Below, piece by piece: positions 19,327-26,898 of a DNA stretch of 35,445 nt (positions are counted from its first letter, which is position 1; the number at the start of each line of letters is the position of its first letter). This DNA comes from Caulobacteraceae bacterium (lineage in GTDB: Bacteria; Pseudomonadota; Alphaproteobacteria; Caulobacterales; Caulobacteraceae). The stretch spans positions 1 to 35,445 of the forward strand of contig JAIEQA010000138.1 of NCBI GenBank assembly GCA_019748095.1. The letters are read 5' to 3'. The notes under the pieces are model-generated. The model was not told where the DNA came from and did not search any database. It was given only the letters and a program-made list of their open reading frames with translations. The position numbers and the translations under genes are program-made.

Positions 19327-20961
19327 ATGCCGACCATCGAGGTTCTGACGGAACGCGCCGACCCGGTCTTGCCGTCTGTGACGGCGGCCGAGATTTTCAC
19401 GCGATTTGAGCGCGAGCCGGACACCCTGGTCATCCCGGTGGTCGAGAACGATCGCCCCGTTGGACTCATCGAGCGCAACGCCTTCCTGCTGAAATTCGCC
19501 GGCCCCTTCGGTCATGCCCTCTATGCCCATCGCCCGGTGTCGATGGTGATGGATCCCGAACCGGCGGTGGTCGAGGCGGGCGTCCGCATCGACGCCTTTT
19601 GCGACATTCTGGTGCGCAGCGGCCCCGGGGCCATGATGCGCGGCTTCGTCGTCACCCGGAACGGCCGCTATCGCGGGGTCGGCACAGCCGTCTCCCTGCT
19701 GCAGGCCGTCAACAACCAGCAACGCAGCCAGAACGCCGAACTGGCCGAACAGACCCGCGCCCTGAGCGACAGCCAGACCCAGGCCCTGGCCTCCGCCCGT
19801 GCCAAGAGCCAGTTCCTCGCCATCATGAGCCATGAGCTGCGCACCCCGATGAACGGTGTGCTGGCGGTCGCGGAGCTCTTGCGGCGCCAGCCCCTGAACG
19901 AGGCCGCCCAGGTTCACGTCCAGACCATCGTGGAATCCTCCGAGACCCTTCTGCGCATCCTCCAGGACGCGCTGGACCTGTCGCGGGCCGAGGCCGGCGA
20001 GCTGGAGCTGGCCCCGACCCCCACGCCGCTGCGCGCCCTGATGGACCACATCGAGGATATGTGGGCCCCCCGCGCGTCCCAGGATTCCGTCCGGCTACTG
20101 GTCAGTTATGAGGGCGACACCGAACTGACGGCCGACCTCGACTGCGTCCGCGTCAAACAGGTGTTCAACAACCTGATCGGCAATGCGCTTAAATTCGCCC
20201 GCAACGGCGTGGTCGAGGCCAGTCTGAAGGCCTGGTCCGACAAGGGTGTCGTCCGTATGGAAGCCCGGGTCCGCGACGACGGTCCCGGAGTCGACGCCGA
20301 CCGGGTGGATGCGATCTTCGAGCCCTTCGTCCATGGGTCCGGTCCGGACGGCGCGGGTCTGGGCCTGTCCATCTGCCGCCAGATCGTCGACCGGATGCAC
20401 GGTCGGATCTGGGCCGAGAACAACGCCGGCCGCGGCGCGACCTTCGCCTTCGATGTGTCCGCCCCGCTGTCGGAGGTCGCGGCAGAAGCGGTGTCCAACG
20501 TCTCGCCCCTCGCCGAACTCGAGCTTCAGTCCAATCCCCACATCCTGATCGTGGACGACAACGCCACCAACCGCGTGGTCGCCCAGGCCCTGTGCGAGAT
20601 GTTCGGCTGCAGTTCGGAAACCGTCGAGGACGGGCTTGAGGCGCTGGAAGCCGTCCAGGCGCGGCCGTTCGACCTGATCCTGATGGACATCAAGATGCCC
20701 CGCATGGACGGCGTCCAGGCAACCCAGGCCATCCGCGCCCTGCCCGGCAGCGAGCGCGACATTCCCATTGTGGCCCTCACGGCCAATGCCGATCCCGACG
20801 ACGCCAGACACTATCTGTCGATCGGCATGGCGGCGGTGGTCGAAAAGCCGATCAAGCCCGAACGTCTGCGCATGGCCATGAACATGGCCCTGACACCGGC
20901 CGCAACCGCCGAGACGACCACGACGGCGGCACCCCGCGCCCGCAAGACCCGCGCGGCCTGA
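19327..20961 (+). CDS. Cytosolic hybrid histidine kinase with CBS-like input and receiver
   Basis: A 544-residue protein with no membrane segments. Residues 1-130 look like a tandem CBS-type unit (LVIPVVENDRPVGLIERNAFLLKF, then VVTRNGRYRGVGTAVSLLQAV), a likely nucleotide or small-ligand sensor. A linker coiled coil leads to HisKA with the phospho-accepting His169 in IMSHELRTPMNG. HATPase: NNLIGNALKF (N box, about 281), DDGPGVD (G1), GAGLGLSIC (G2). The receiver, 405-520, has the acid pair Asp410/Asp411, phospho-site Asp454 (LILMDIKMP), Thr485 and Lys507, all intact. It lacks a separate output domain, so it probably passes phosphate to a phosphotransferase. No cognate partner gene is adjacent. 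Confidence 0.92.
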   Translation: MPTIEVLTERADPVLPSVTAAEIFTRFEREPDTLVIPVVENDRPVGLIERNAFLLKFAGPFGHALYAHRPVSMVMDPEPAVVEAGVRIDAFCDILVRSGPGAMMRGFVVTRNGRYRGVGTAVSLLQAVNNQQRSQNAELAEQTRALSDSQTQALASARAKSQFLAIMSHELRTPMNGVLAVAELLRRQPLNEAAQVHVQTIVESSETLLRILQDALDLSRAEAGELELAPTPTPLRALMDHIEDMWAPRASQDSVRLLVSYEGDTELTADLDCVRVKQVFNNLIGNALKFARNGVVEASLKAWSDKGVVRMEARVRDDGPGVDADRVDAIFEPFVHGSGPDGAGLGLSICRQIVDRMHGRIWAENNAGRGATFAFDVSAPLSEVAAEAVSNVSPLAELELQSNPHILIVDDNATNRVVAQALCEMFGCSSETVEDGLEALEAVQARPFDLILMDIKMPRMDGVQATQAIRALPGSERDIPIVALTANADPDDARHYLSIGMAAVVEKPIKPERLRMAMNMALTPAATAETTTTAAPRARKTRAA

Positions 20962-20968
20962 CCCCGTT

Positions 20969-22045
20969 TCAGGCTGCCTCGGTGGCCTGTGCGGTGTGCG
21001 ACTGATCCAGGAAGGCCTGGTTCTTCTCCCGGATCCCGGCCGAGGCGTCATCGTAGAAGAACGGCAGGAAGGCGAACCGCGAGCCCCGGGTGACCGGCGT
21101 TGCCTCATGCAGGAGGGCGCAGGAGAAGATCACGGCTCCGCCGGTCGGCGGCCGGTAGGTCCGTCTGCCGAACTCGGGGAACCGCAGGTCCCCGCCGTCG
21201 AACGCCTCGGCGTTCAGATTGATGGAACAGGCGAACTGTCGATGCGCGGTCGCCAGGGTGGTGTTGTCCCGGTGCGCCCGGAAATATCCCCCGTCCGACG
21301 CGTCGTAGCGGGCGACGATATACCGCTCCATCCGGGTCGCCCTGAACATGAAGGCCCTGGCGATCTCCGGCAGCAGACGCGCCCGGATCATGCTCTGGAT
21401 GCGGCCCTTGAGGCCTTCGTCGTTGATGGTGGCATCACGACGCTTCTTGAAGTTGTCGACGACACCGATGGTCCGGCCCCCGACATCGCGCATCACGCCG
21501 GAAACCCTGCCGCCGTCGCTCCGGTACACCTCGATCAGTTCGCGACAGAAGTCGGGCTCGAAGATGCGGGGCACGATCAGGACGGGCGCGTGCTGGGGGA
21601 CCCCGGCGTGGGTCTCGACATCGTTATGGTGGCGTATCGCAGCGAAGGCGGCCTCGGCCTGGTCGATCGGCCAGCTGGACAGGATGCGCAGGGCCGGATC
21701 CAGCAGCACCCACTGCGGTACGGTCACGCCCGGTCCGGCTTCCTGGGCAAAATGACGGGCGATCGCGCCCTCAGGGTCGTGAAAATAGCGCAGGCCGGGC
21801 AGGAGCGGCGTCTGGCGCTCGAAATCCGCAGCGTCGCGGATCACCCCGAAAGCCGTCCAGGTCAGGTCGTCGAACAGATGATGGCCGGCGGCCAGAGCCC
21901 GGGCGGCGAAATCCCGGGCCGGGCCCGGCTCAGGCAGAAAGGCCATCAGCACAAACCGGCCGCCCAGACTGCCGAAGGCAAAGTCGGGCCGCGCATGGGT
22001 ACGGGCGCTGAAATGGGCGGGGGCATAGCCCATCGTCAGGGGCAT
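20969..22045 (-). CDS. 2OG-Fe(II) oxygenase fused to an N-terminal redoxin-like domain
   Basis: A 358-residue two-domain protein. Residues 10-140 follow a peroxiredoxin/thioredoxin-like fold (RPDFAFGSLGGRFVLMAFLPEPG, GVIRDAADFERQ, LLPGLRYFHDPEGAIARHF, PQWVLLDPALRIL), but there is no Cys in this part, so it cannot be a Cys-based peroxidase. Residues 150-335 are a prolyl-4-hydroxylase-like oxygenase: iron ligands His258 and Asp260 (YFRAHRDNT) and His313 (LLHEATPV), with Arg320 or Arg323 for 2-oxoglutarate. ATG 22045 has SD GGGAG at good spacing. It diverges from the ECF sigma gene and carries the same promoter-like sequence on its strand, so it is the likely target. Confidence 0.87.
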   Translation of the reverse strand: MPLTMGYAPAHFSARTHARPDFAFGSLGGRFVLMAFLPEPGPARDFAARALAAGHHLFDDLTWTAFGVIRDAADFERQTPLLPGLRYFHDPEGAIARHFAQEAGPGVTVPQWVLLDPALRILSSWPIDQAEAAFAAIRHHNDVETHAGVPQHAPVLIVPRIFEPDFCRELIEVYRSDGGRVSGVMRDVGGRTIGVVDNFKKRRDATINDEGLKGRIQSMIRARLLPEIARAFMFRATRMERYIVARYDASDGGYFRAHRDNTTLATAHRQFACSINLNAEAFDGGDLRFPEFGRRTYRPPTGGAVIFSCALLHEATPVTRGSRFAFLPFFYDDASAGIREKNQAFLDQSHTAQATEAA

Positions 22046-22125
22046 GAGGCGCTCCCGGACCGGACGAAGACCGGCAGGCGGGGCCCGGGGCCCTTCCCGG
22101 AGAACGCAGGGACACTGTGTTTCAT
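22036..22125 (-). CDS. Possible 29-residue leader peptide overlapping the oxygenase start
   Basis: ATG 22125 lies eight bases after the proposed CGTA element of the minus-strand promoter, so transcripts could begin at or near it (leaderless). The frame encodes MKHSVPAFSGKGPG... with one Cys near the end and stops at 22036-22038, ten bases inside the oxygenase gene. It is either a coupled leader or chance. No homology is claimed. Confidence 0.3.
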   Translation of the reverse strand: MKHSVPAFSGKGPGPRLPVFVRSGSASCP

Positions 22126-22131
22126 GTGCGG

Positions 22132-22159
22132 CCTACGCAGTGGCCCCGCTGTTTATTCC
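22132..22159 (-). promoter_or_regulatory. Putative ECF promoter of the oxygenase gene
   Basis: On the minus strand GGAATAAA (from 22159) is followed by CGTAGG (22137-22132), with 17 bases between GGAAT and CGTA. This is identical in sequence and spacing to the plus-strand element for the sigma gene. The GGAAT/CGT form is typical of ECF-type promoters. Confidence 0.68.
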
Positions 22160-22168
22160 GGCCTGCAG

Positions 22169-22196
22169 GGAATAAATCGTGGCGGACAGCCGTAGG
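22169..22196 (+). promoter_or_regulatory. Putative ECF promoter of the sigma factor operon
   Basis: GGAATAAA (22169-22176) and CGTAGG (22191-22196), with 17 bases between GGAAT and CGTA. The ATG at 22204 is only nine bases after CGTA, so the sigma mRNA may be leaderless or nearly so. Together with the minus-strand copy, the two -35-like elements form a perfect inverted repeat (TTTATTCC, 9 bases, GGAATAAA). Confidence 0.7.
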
Positions 22197-22203
22197 GTCA
22201 CTC

Positions 22204-22725
22204 ATGAGCGCCGGACCGACCCCTTCACTGGCCGAACACCTGCCCGCGATGCTGCGCTTCGCGCGCTCGCTGACACGTGACCCGGTGGCCGCGGACGATC
22301 TCGTCCAGGACGCCGTGTTGCGCGCCATCGAACGGCGGGACCGGTTCCTGCCCGACCGGGACTACCGGTCCTGGCTGCTGACCATCACCCACAATCTGTT
22401 CATCGACGGCTGGCGCCGGGACCGGTCGCGGCGGACGACCCCGCTGGACGCCGACAGCCCCTTCGCCCGGGCCGAACCCGATCAGGACCATGTGGTCGAT
22501 CTGCGGGCGACGCTGCGCGCCTTCGAACGCCTGCCGGAGGACCAGCGCGCCGTGCTCCATCTCGTCGTGGTCGAGGGGGCGTCCTATGTCGAGGCGGCGG
22601 CCATGCTGGGCATCCCGATCGGCACGGTCATGTCCCGTCTCAGTCGGGCCCGCGAGACCCTGCGCCGGGTCACCACCGTCCCGGCCGCCCCCCCTCTCAG
22701 ACTGGTGAGTGATCGTGATGTCTGA
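22204..22725 (+). CDS. ECF sigma factor
   Basis: A 173-residue sigma-70 of the extracytoplasmic function type. Region 2: MLRFARSLTRDPVAADDLVQDAVLRAIERRDRF, then YRSWLLTITHNLFIDGWRRDR. Region 4: LPEDQRAVLHLVVVEGASYVEAAAMLGIPIGTVMSRLSRARETLRR, with the HTH. No C-terminal extension. ATG 22204 is preferred over an open frame 29 codons longer because a promoter-like sequence lies directly before it. The 3' end overlaps the anti-sigma gene. From promoter symmetry it should activate its own gene and the divergent oxygenase gene. Confidence 0.92.
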   Translation: MSAGPTPSLAEHLPAMLRFARSLTRDPVAADDLVQDAVLRAIERRDRFLPDRDYRSWLLTITHNLFIDGWRRDRSRRTTPLDADSPFARAEPDQDHVVDLRATLRAFERLPEDQRAVLHLVVVEGASYVEAAAMLGIPIGTVMSRLSRARETLRRVTTVPAAPPLRLVSDRDV

Positions 22726-23467
22726 CCGTCCCATCGAGGAGCAGGACCTGCTGGCCTTCGTCGACGATCAGGTCGACGATCTCCGCCGGCTGGAGATCGA
22801 GGCCTGGCTGGCCGAACGGCCGACCGAGGCCGCCCGCGTCATGCGCGATCTGCGGGACCGCACCGCCCTGCGGCTGGTGCTGTCCGATCGTCCGCCCGCC
22901 CCCTCCCCGGCCCTGACCGCCCTGCTCCGGCGGTTGCCGTCCCGCCGACTGATGCCATGGAGGCGGGTCGCCGCCGTCGCCGCCGTGATAGCGACAGCGG
23001 CGGTTCTGGGCCTCACCAGCCCGCAGCCGTTCGGACGGATACTGCCGGGGGGCGACCCCGCCTATCTGGATGACGCCGTGCAGTCGCATGAGGCCAGTCT
23101 GGTCCGGGCGGGAATGACGTCCAGGCCACAGACACCGTGGATGGCCCCCGGCGACATCCGCACCGCGATCCGCATCCGCCTGCCTTTGCTGCCCCCCGAC
23201 TGGCGGCTGATCGACGTCCAGGTTTTCCCGTCCGATGACGGTCCCAGCGCCCAGTTGCTGATCGACGCGGGCGAGAACGGCGAGTTGTCCCTGTTTTCCT
23301 CCCGGACCGACGGCGACGGCGTGGTCCAGCCCGTGGTCGTCCGGCGCGAGGGAGAAACCCTCGCCTTTTGGGAGATCGGGGGTCAGTCCTTCGTCCTGAT
23401 CGGCGATCTGTCGCGCGAACGCCTCCATGCTGTGGCCATGGACCTGTCAGACAACCGGCTGCTCTGA
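22718..23467 (+). CDS. Membrane anti-sigma factor
   Basis: A 249-residue protein from ATG 22718, whose first bases overlap the end of the sigma gene by eight; a GTG at 22709 would add three residues. Residues 1-80 form the sigma-binding part (EEQDLLAFVDDQVDDLRRLEIEAWLAERP), like other anti-sigma N-termini. One membrane segment follows (about 83-100, RRVAAVAAVIATAAVLGLT). The remaining about 145 residues face the periplasm and would sense the signal. The protein has no Cys, so it lacks the zinc-binding HxxxCxxC motif of the ZAS class. Tight coupling supports the assignment. Confidence 0.85.
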   Translation: MSDRPIEEQDLLAFVDDQVDDLRRLEIEAWLAERPTEAARVMRDLRDRTALRLVLSDRPPAPSPALTALLRRLPSRRLMPWRRVAAVAAVIATAAVLGLTSPQPFGRILPGGDPAYLDDAVQSHEASLVRAGMTSRPQTPWMAPGDIRTAIRIRLPLLPPDWRLIDVQVFPSDDGPSAQLLIDAGENGELSLFSSRTDGDGVVQPVVVRREGETLAFWEIGGQSFVLIGDLSRERLHAVAMDLSDNRLL

Positions 23468-23493
23468 AGCCTGTCGGGGATCACAGGCGCGGG

Positions 23494-24465
23494 TCAGCCC
23501 GCGGGCACCATGCCGTGACGCTTCAGGAACGACAGCAGAAGCCCCGGCCAGAGCGCGTCGGGATCGCGCGGATTGAAGCCACCGAGACTGTGCCCTCCCA
23601 CTTCGAACAGATGCATTTCGGTCGGGATCTTCTGCGCCCGCAGGGCCGACCACATCAGCAGGCTGTTCTCGACCGGGACGACCGGGTCATCGGCCGCTGC
23701 GGCGATGAAGGTCGGCGGCGTCCCGGGGGGCACATGCTGCTCGGCCGAGGCCGCGCGGCGGGCCTCGTCCGACGGTTCGACGCCCAGAAGCTCCGCGAGT
23801 GATCCGCCGTGGGCATGCGGGGCGGTCATGGTCACCACCGGAAAGAACAGGCCGGTCGCCGAAGGCCGGGTGGACAGGGTGTCGGCCTCGTCGATCGGCG
23901 CATAGGTGTCGTGGTCGAAGCGGGTACCGAGACGGGCCGCCACATGGCCGCCGGCTGAAAAGCCCAGCACCGTGATCCGCTCCGGATCGATCCCAAGCCC
24001 GGCCGCACGCGCCCGGATCAGCCGGATGGCCCGCTGGGCGTCCTGCAGCGGCGCGTCGGGTCCGGCGGCCCAGCCGTCCGCGGGCAGGCGGTAGTTCATC
24101 ACAAAGGCGGTGAAGCCCAGGCTGGCCAGCCACTGGTCGATCGCGCCGCCTGACCGGCTGACGGCCACCCGCCGGAAACCACCGCCGGGAATGATCAGCA
24201 CGGCGGCCCCGTTGCTGACCGCGGGCCGTCGCATCATCAGCCAGGGCCGGGTCACATGCAGGAAGGCGGTGTCGTTGGGATCTCCGCCAGGCGTCCGCAG
24301 GACGACTTCCTCGGTGACCCGGACATCCTGGCCGCCCGGCGCCTCGCCGGGCCAGAGGGGGACGACCTCCACGGCAGTCTCGCGGGCCGTGGCGAGGGCC
24401 GGGACGGCTCCTGCGGCGACGGCCAGACCCAGCAGGTCCCGCCGGCCCGGTTTCCAGACTTTCAT
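23494..24465 (-). CDS. Exported alpha/beta hydrolase (acetyl-esterase-like)
   Basis: A 323-residue hydrolase. The start carries a Tat-type signal (KPGRRDLLGLAVAAGAVPALATA, Arg8-Arg9). Oxyanion-hole motif IIPGGGF (about 91-97), nucleophile Ser170 in GFSAGGH, Asp259 (AAADDPVVP) and His291 (GGHSLGG) give a full triad. The pattern is that of the BD-FAE/acetyl-xylan esterase relatives that deacetylate or cleave sugar esters; substrate not determinable. ATG 24465 has a strong SD (AAGGAGG). It lies 149 bases after the LytTR gene on the same strand. Confidence 0.88.
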   Translation of the reverse strand: MKVWKPGRRDLLGLAVAAGAVPALATARETAVEVVPLWPGEAPGGQDVRVTEEVVLRTPGGDPNDTAFLHVTRPWLMMRRPAVSNGAAVLIIPGGGFRRVAVSRSGGAIDQWLASLGFTAFVMNYRLPADGWAAGPDAPLQDAQRAIRLIRARAAGLGIDPERITVLGFSAGGHVAARLGTRFDHDTYAPIDEADTLSTRPSATGLFFPVVTMTAPHAHGGSLAELLGVEPSDEARRAASAEQHVPPGTPPTFIAAAADDPVVPVENSLLMWSALRAQKIPTEMHLFEVGGHSLGGFNPRDPDALWPGLLLSFLKRHGMVPAG

Positions 24466-24614
24466 GTCCGCCTCCTTCTCAAGATCCGTCCGGGATGTAC
24501 GACCATCCCGGGTCCAGGGCGAGGTCATCCCGCCGCCTGTGAAGCAAAGAGTGTCGATCGTATCCAGCCCGACATCCCCGGTCTTCGAGCGGACGGAAGG
24601 CCCGGCGGTCGCGG

Positions 24615-25391
24615 CTAGAACCATCCGGCCTGTTTCAGCACGGGTCGGTGGGCCCGGCTCGCCGGCACGGTCAGACCACCGAAGAGATGGACCTCGCCCG
24701 CGCCGCGCCGCCAGCGCACCGCCTCGACCGCGTCCGCCGCCACCCACCACGACCGGTGGACGCGCCAGCCGTGCGCGCGGGACAGTTCCTCCAGCGCATC
24801 GCTGAAACGCAGGGCGATCAACTCAACCCCCGCGTCAGTGTGGACCCGCAGATAGTGATCATGGGCCTCGATCGCGATCAGCCGGGCTGTCCGCCGTTTC
24901 GCCGACAACCGTTTCCGGAACGTCGCCTCGGCCTCGGGCAGCGGCGGGGCAATGACCGTTCGCGTCTCGATCCGCGCCGGCGGACCGCGCCACACCAGCG
25001 ACCGGACCACCATCACCGCCAGCAGGATCGGAAACACCTGCCAGACCAGATCCAGATAGTCCGGCCAGTTGAACGGCTGGCGGAAGAGAAGATGCTGGGT
25101 GGTCAGGACCAGCAGGGTTCCGGGCGGCGTCACGATCGTGGAAACCACCGCCACCCGCCACCACATCATCGGCAAACGCCGGCCCAGCACCGCATCCGCG
25201 CCGATCCCGATCAGGCCGACACCCACGATGCAGATGACCCAGTAGACGTAGCGCCCCGGGATGGGCGCGAGCTCGGAATCGAACGGTCGCAGAAACCCCA
25301 TCAGCAGGCCGATCGCGAGCAATATGGCGACGTCGACCACCCAACGCCGCGCTGTCGCCGCTCCGATCAGTTGTCCCGCCTCACCGGCCAT
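24615..25391 (-). CDS. Membrane-anchored LytTR family transcriptional regulator
   Basis: A 258-residue protein. Residues 15-135 hold four membrane segments (RRWVVDVAILLAIGLLMGFL; YVYWVICIVGVGLIGIGADAV; VAVVSTIVTPPGTLLVLTT; LVWQVFPILLAVMVV). Residues 160-255 are a LytTR DNA-binding domain (LIAIEAHDHYLRVHTDAG, LRFSDALEELSRAHGWRVHRSWWVAADAV, GGLTVPASRAHRPVL). There is no receiver, so the membrane part should be the sensor. ATG 25391 is chosen because the frame upstream (56 codons) has no membrane or domain pattern. A fitting direct repeat lies just upstream. Confidence 0.87.
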   Translation of the reverse strand: MAGEAGQLIGAATARRWVVDVAILLAIGLLMGFLRPFDSELAPIPGRYVYWVICIVGVGLIGIGADAVLGRRLPMMWWRVAVVSTIVTPPGTLLVLTTQHLLFRQPFNWPDYLDLVWQVFPILLAVMVVRSLVWRGPPARIETRTVIAPPLPEAEATFRKRLSAKRRTARLIAIEAHDHYLRVHTDAGVELIALRFSDALEELSRAHGWRVHRSWWVAADAVEAVRWRRGAGEVHLFGGLTVPASRAHRPVLKQAGWF

Positions 25392-25396
25392 GCCGC

Positions 25397-25425
25397 TCCG
25401 TTTGCGCAATCGTGGCACCGTTCGC
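25397..25425 (+). promoter_or_regulatory. Candidate LytTR direct repeat
   Basis: TCCGTTTGC (25397-25405) and ACCGTTCGC (25417-25425) are direct repeats with 11 bases between. The published LytTR consensus is two 9-bp repeats, [TA][AC][CA]GTTN[AG][TG], separated by about 12 bases. Each copy here matches eight of nine positions. They lie six bases beyond the LytTR start codon. Confidence 0.5.
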
Positions 25426-25533
25426 GAAGCAGGGCCTAGCGAGCCGCCGCCCGGGCGGCAATGGCGTTCGACGAAACCGACGGCACCTTTGGCTCGTGTC
25501 CGGTGGTCATCAACCTCTTCGATCGGAATACCT

Positions 25534-26898
25534 GTGTCGCAATCCTGGCTCCTCGCCACCCTGGCCGCCGCTGCATCCGTCGCCGCCTCCTCCGCATGGG
25601 CCCAGTCCCCCGGCTCGGACGTGAATGCGCGCCCTGATCCCGCCGTCGCGTGCCACGTCGGACTTTACCGTCTCGACGATGGCCGCTGGATCGATGTCGC
25701 CCCCATCGTCGACAGCGGATTGCGGTGGCGCCAACTCGACGGGTCCAGCGCCAGAATGCGCATTGATGCGGAAGGTCGCTGGGTCAGCACCCTGGGCTGG
25801 ACGAGTCGCGTCGAGGGCCCGCAACCCCAACTCGGATCCTGCGAAGAGGGCCGGATCGCCGTGGATGATCAGTCGGGTGCCAGGGTCGCGCTGGATGCGC
25901 GGGACACGACCTTCGTCGGCCATAACGGAACCCGTCTCAACGGCCGGCTGATCCTGCCGCCCGGCACCGGCCCCGTTCCGATCATGATCGAGGTGCACGG
26001 CTCCGAAGGGGCGAATGCGCTCGACTTCAACGCCTTCCAGCGGTTCGCTCCGGCGTCCGGCGTCGGCGTCTTCGTCTATGCCAAGCGTGGGTCGGGCGGC
26101 TCGGAAGGCAGCTACACCCAGGACTTCCATGTTCTCGCCGACGACGCGGCCGCGGCCGTCGTCGAAGCGCGTCGGATGGCGGGCCCGCGGGCGGACCGGA
26201 TCGGGCTGCACGGTGCCAGCCAGGGGGGATGGATCGCGCCGCTCGCCGCCAGCCTAACACCGGTCGATTTCGTCATTGTCGGCTTTGGCCTGGCCTACGG
26301 CGTTCTGTCCGAGGACAGCGATCAGGTAATGCAGGATCTCAAGGCGAAAGGTTGGGGACCCGACGTGCTGGAAAACGCGCGCGATATCACCGAAGTTACC
26401 GGTGCCTTCGTCGCCTCGAAGGGCGCTGTCGGCTTCGAGGGACTGGAGGCCATTCGTGCACGCTACCGCGCCGAACCCTGGTTCGCCGACATCAAGGGGG
26501 AGTTCACCGGCCTGCTCCTGAACGCGCCGAACGAACAGATCCTGGCCATGGCGCCGCAACTCGAAGCCGGACCGTCATGGGACTACGATCCGCTACCCGT
26601 GCTGAGCAGCCTCGATACCCCGATGCTCTGGATCCAGGCGGAGGACGACACCGTCGCGCCGCCGGAGGCCACCCGCCGCCGGCTGATCGACCTCTCCGGC
26701 GCGGGACGGCCGATCACCCTGCTGGAGTATCCGCACTCCGATCACGGCATTGTCCGCTACGAGACCGGCCCGGATGGCCGGCGCACCTCGCTCGGCTATG
26801 CGCCCGGCTACTACCAGGCCGTACTGGACTGGGTGCGGACGGGGACCCTCTACGGCGACTATGGCGAGGGTCGTATCCTGGCGAGGCCTGTTCGCTAG
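25534..26898 (+). CDS. Exported alpha/beta hydrolase
   Basis: A 454-residue protein from a GTG at 25534, chosen because it gives a normal signal peptide (SWLLATLAAAASVAASSAWAQ) with GGAA ahead of it; the frame is open further up without coding character. An N-terminal domain of about 110 residues precedes the hydrolase core: IMIEVHGSEGAN (oxyanion region), VYAKRGSGGSEGSY, nucleophile Ser229 in GASQGGW, acid in WIQAEDDTVAPP, and His in YPHSDHGIV. This arrangement is of the S9-like/prolyl-oligopeptidase-related esterases. Substrate unknown. The stop interlocks with the stop of the convergent exonuclease gene (CTAG). Confidence 0.87.
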   Translation: MSQSWLLATLAAAASVAASSAWAQSPGSDVNARPDPAVACHVGLYRLDDGRWIDVAPIVDSGLRWRQLDGSSARMRIDAEGRWVSTLGWTSRVEGPQPQLGSCEEGRIAVDDQSGARVALDARDTTFVGHNGTRLNGRLILPPGTGPVPIMIEVHGSEGANALDFNAFQRFAPASGVGVFVYAKRGSGGSEGSYTQDFHVLADDAAAAVVEARRMAGPRADRIGLHGASQGGWIAPLAASLTPVDFVIVGFGLAYGVLSEDSDQVMQDLKAKGWGPDVLENARDITEVTGAFVASKGAVGFEGLEAIRARYRAEPWFADIKGEFTGLLLNAPNEQILAMAPQLEAGPSWDYDPLPVLSSLDTPMLWIQAEDDTVAPPEATRRRLIDLSGAGRPITLLEYPHSDHGIVRYETGPDGRRTSLGYAPGYYQAVLDWVRTGTLYGDYGEGRILARPVR

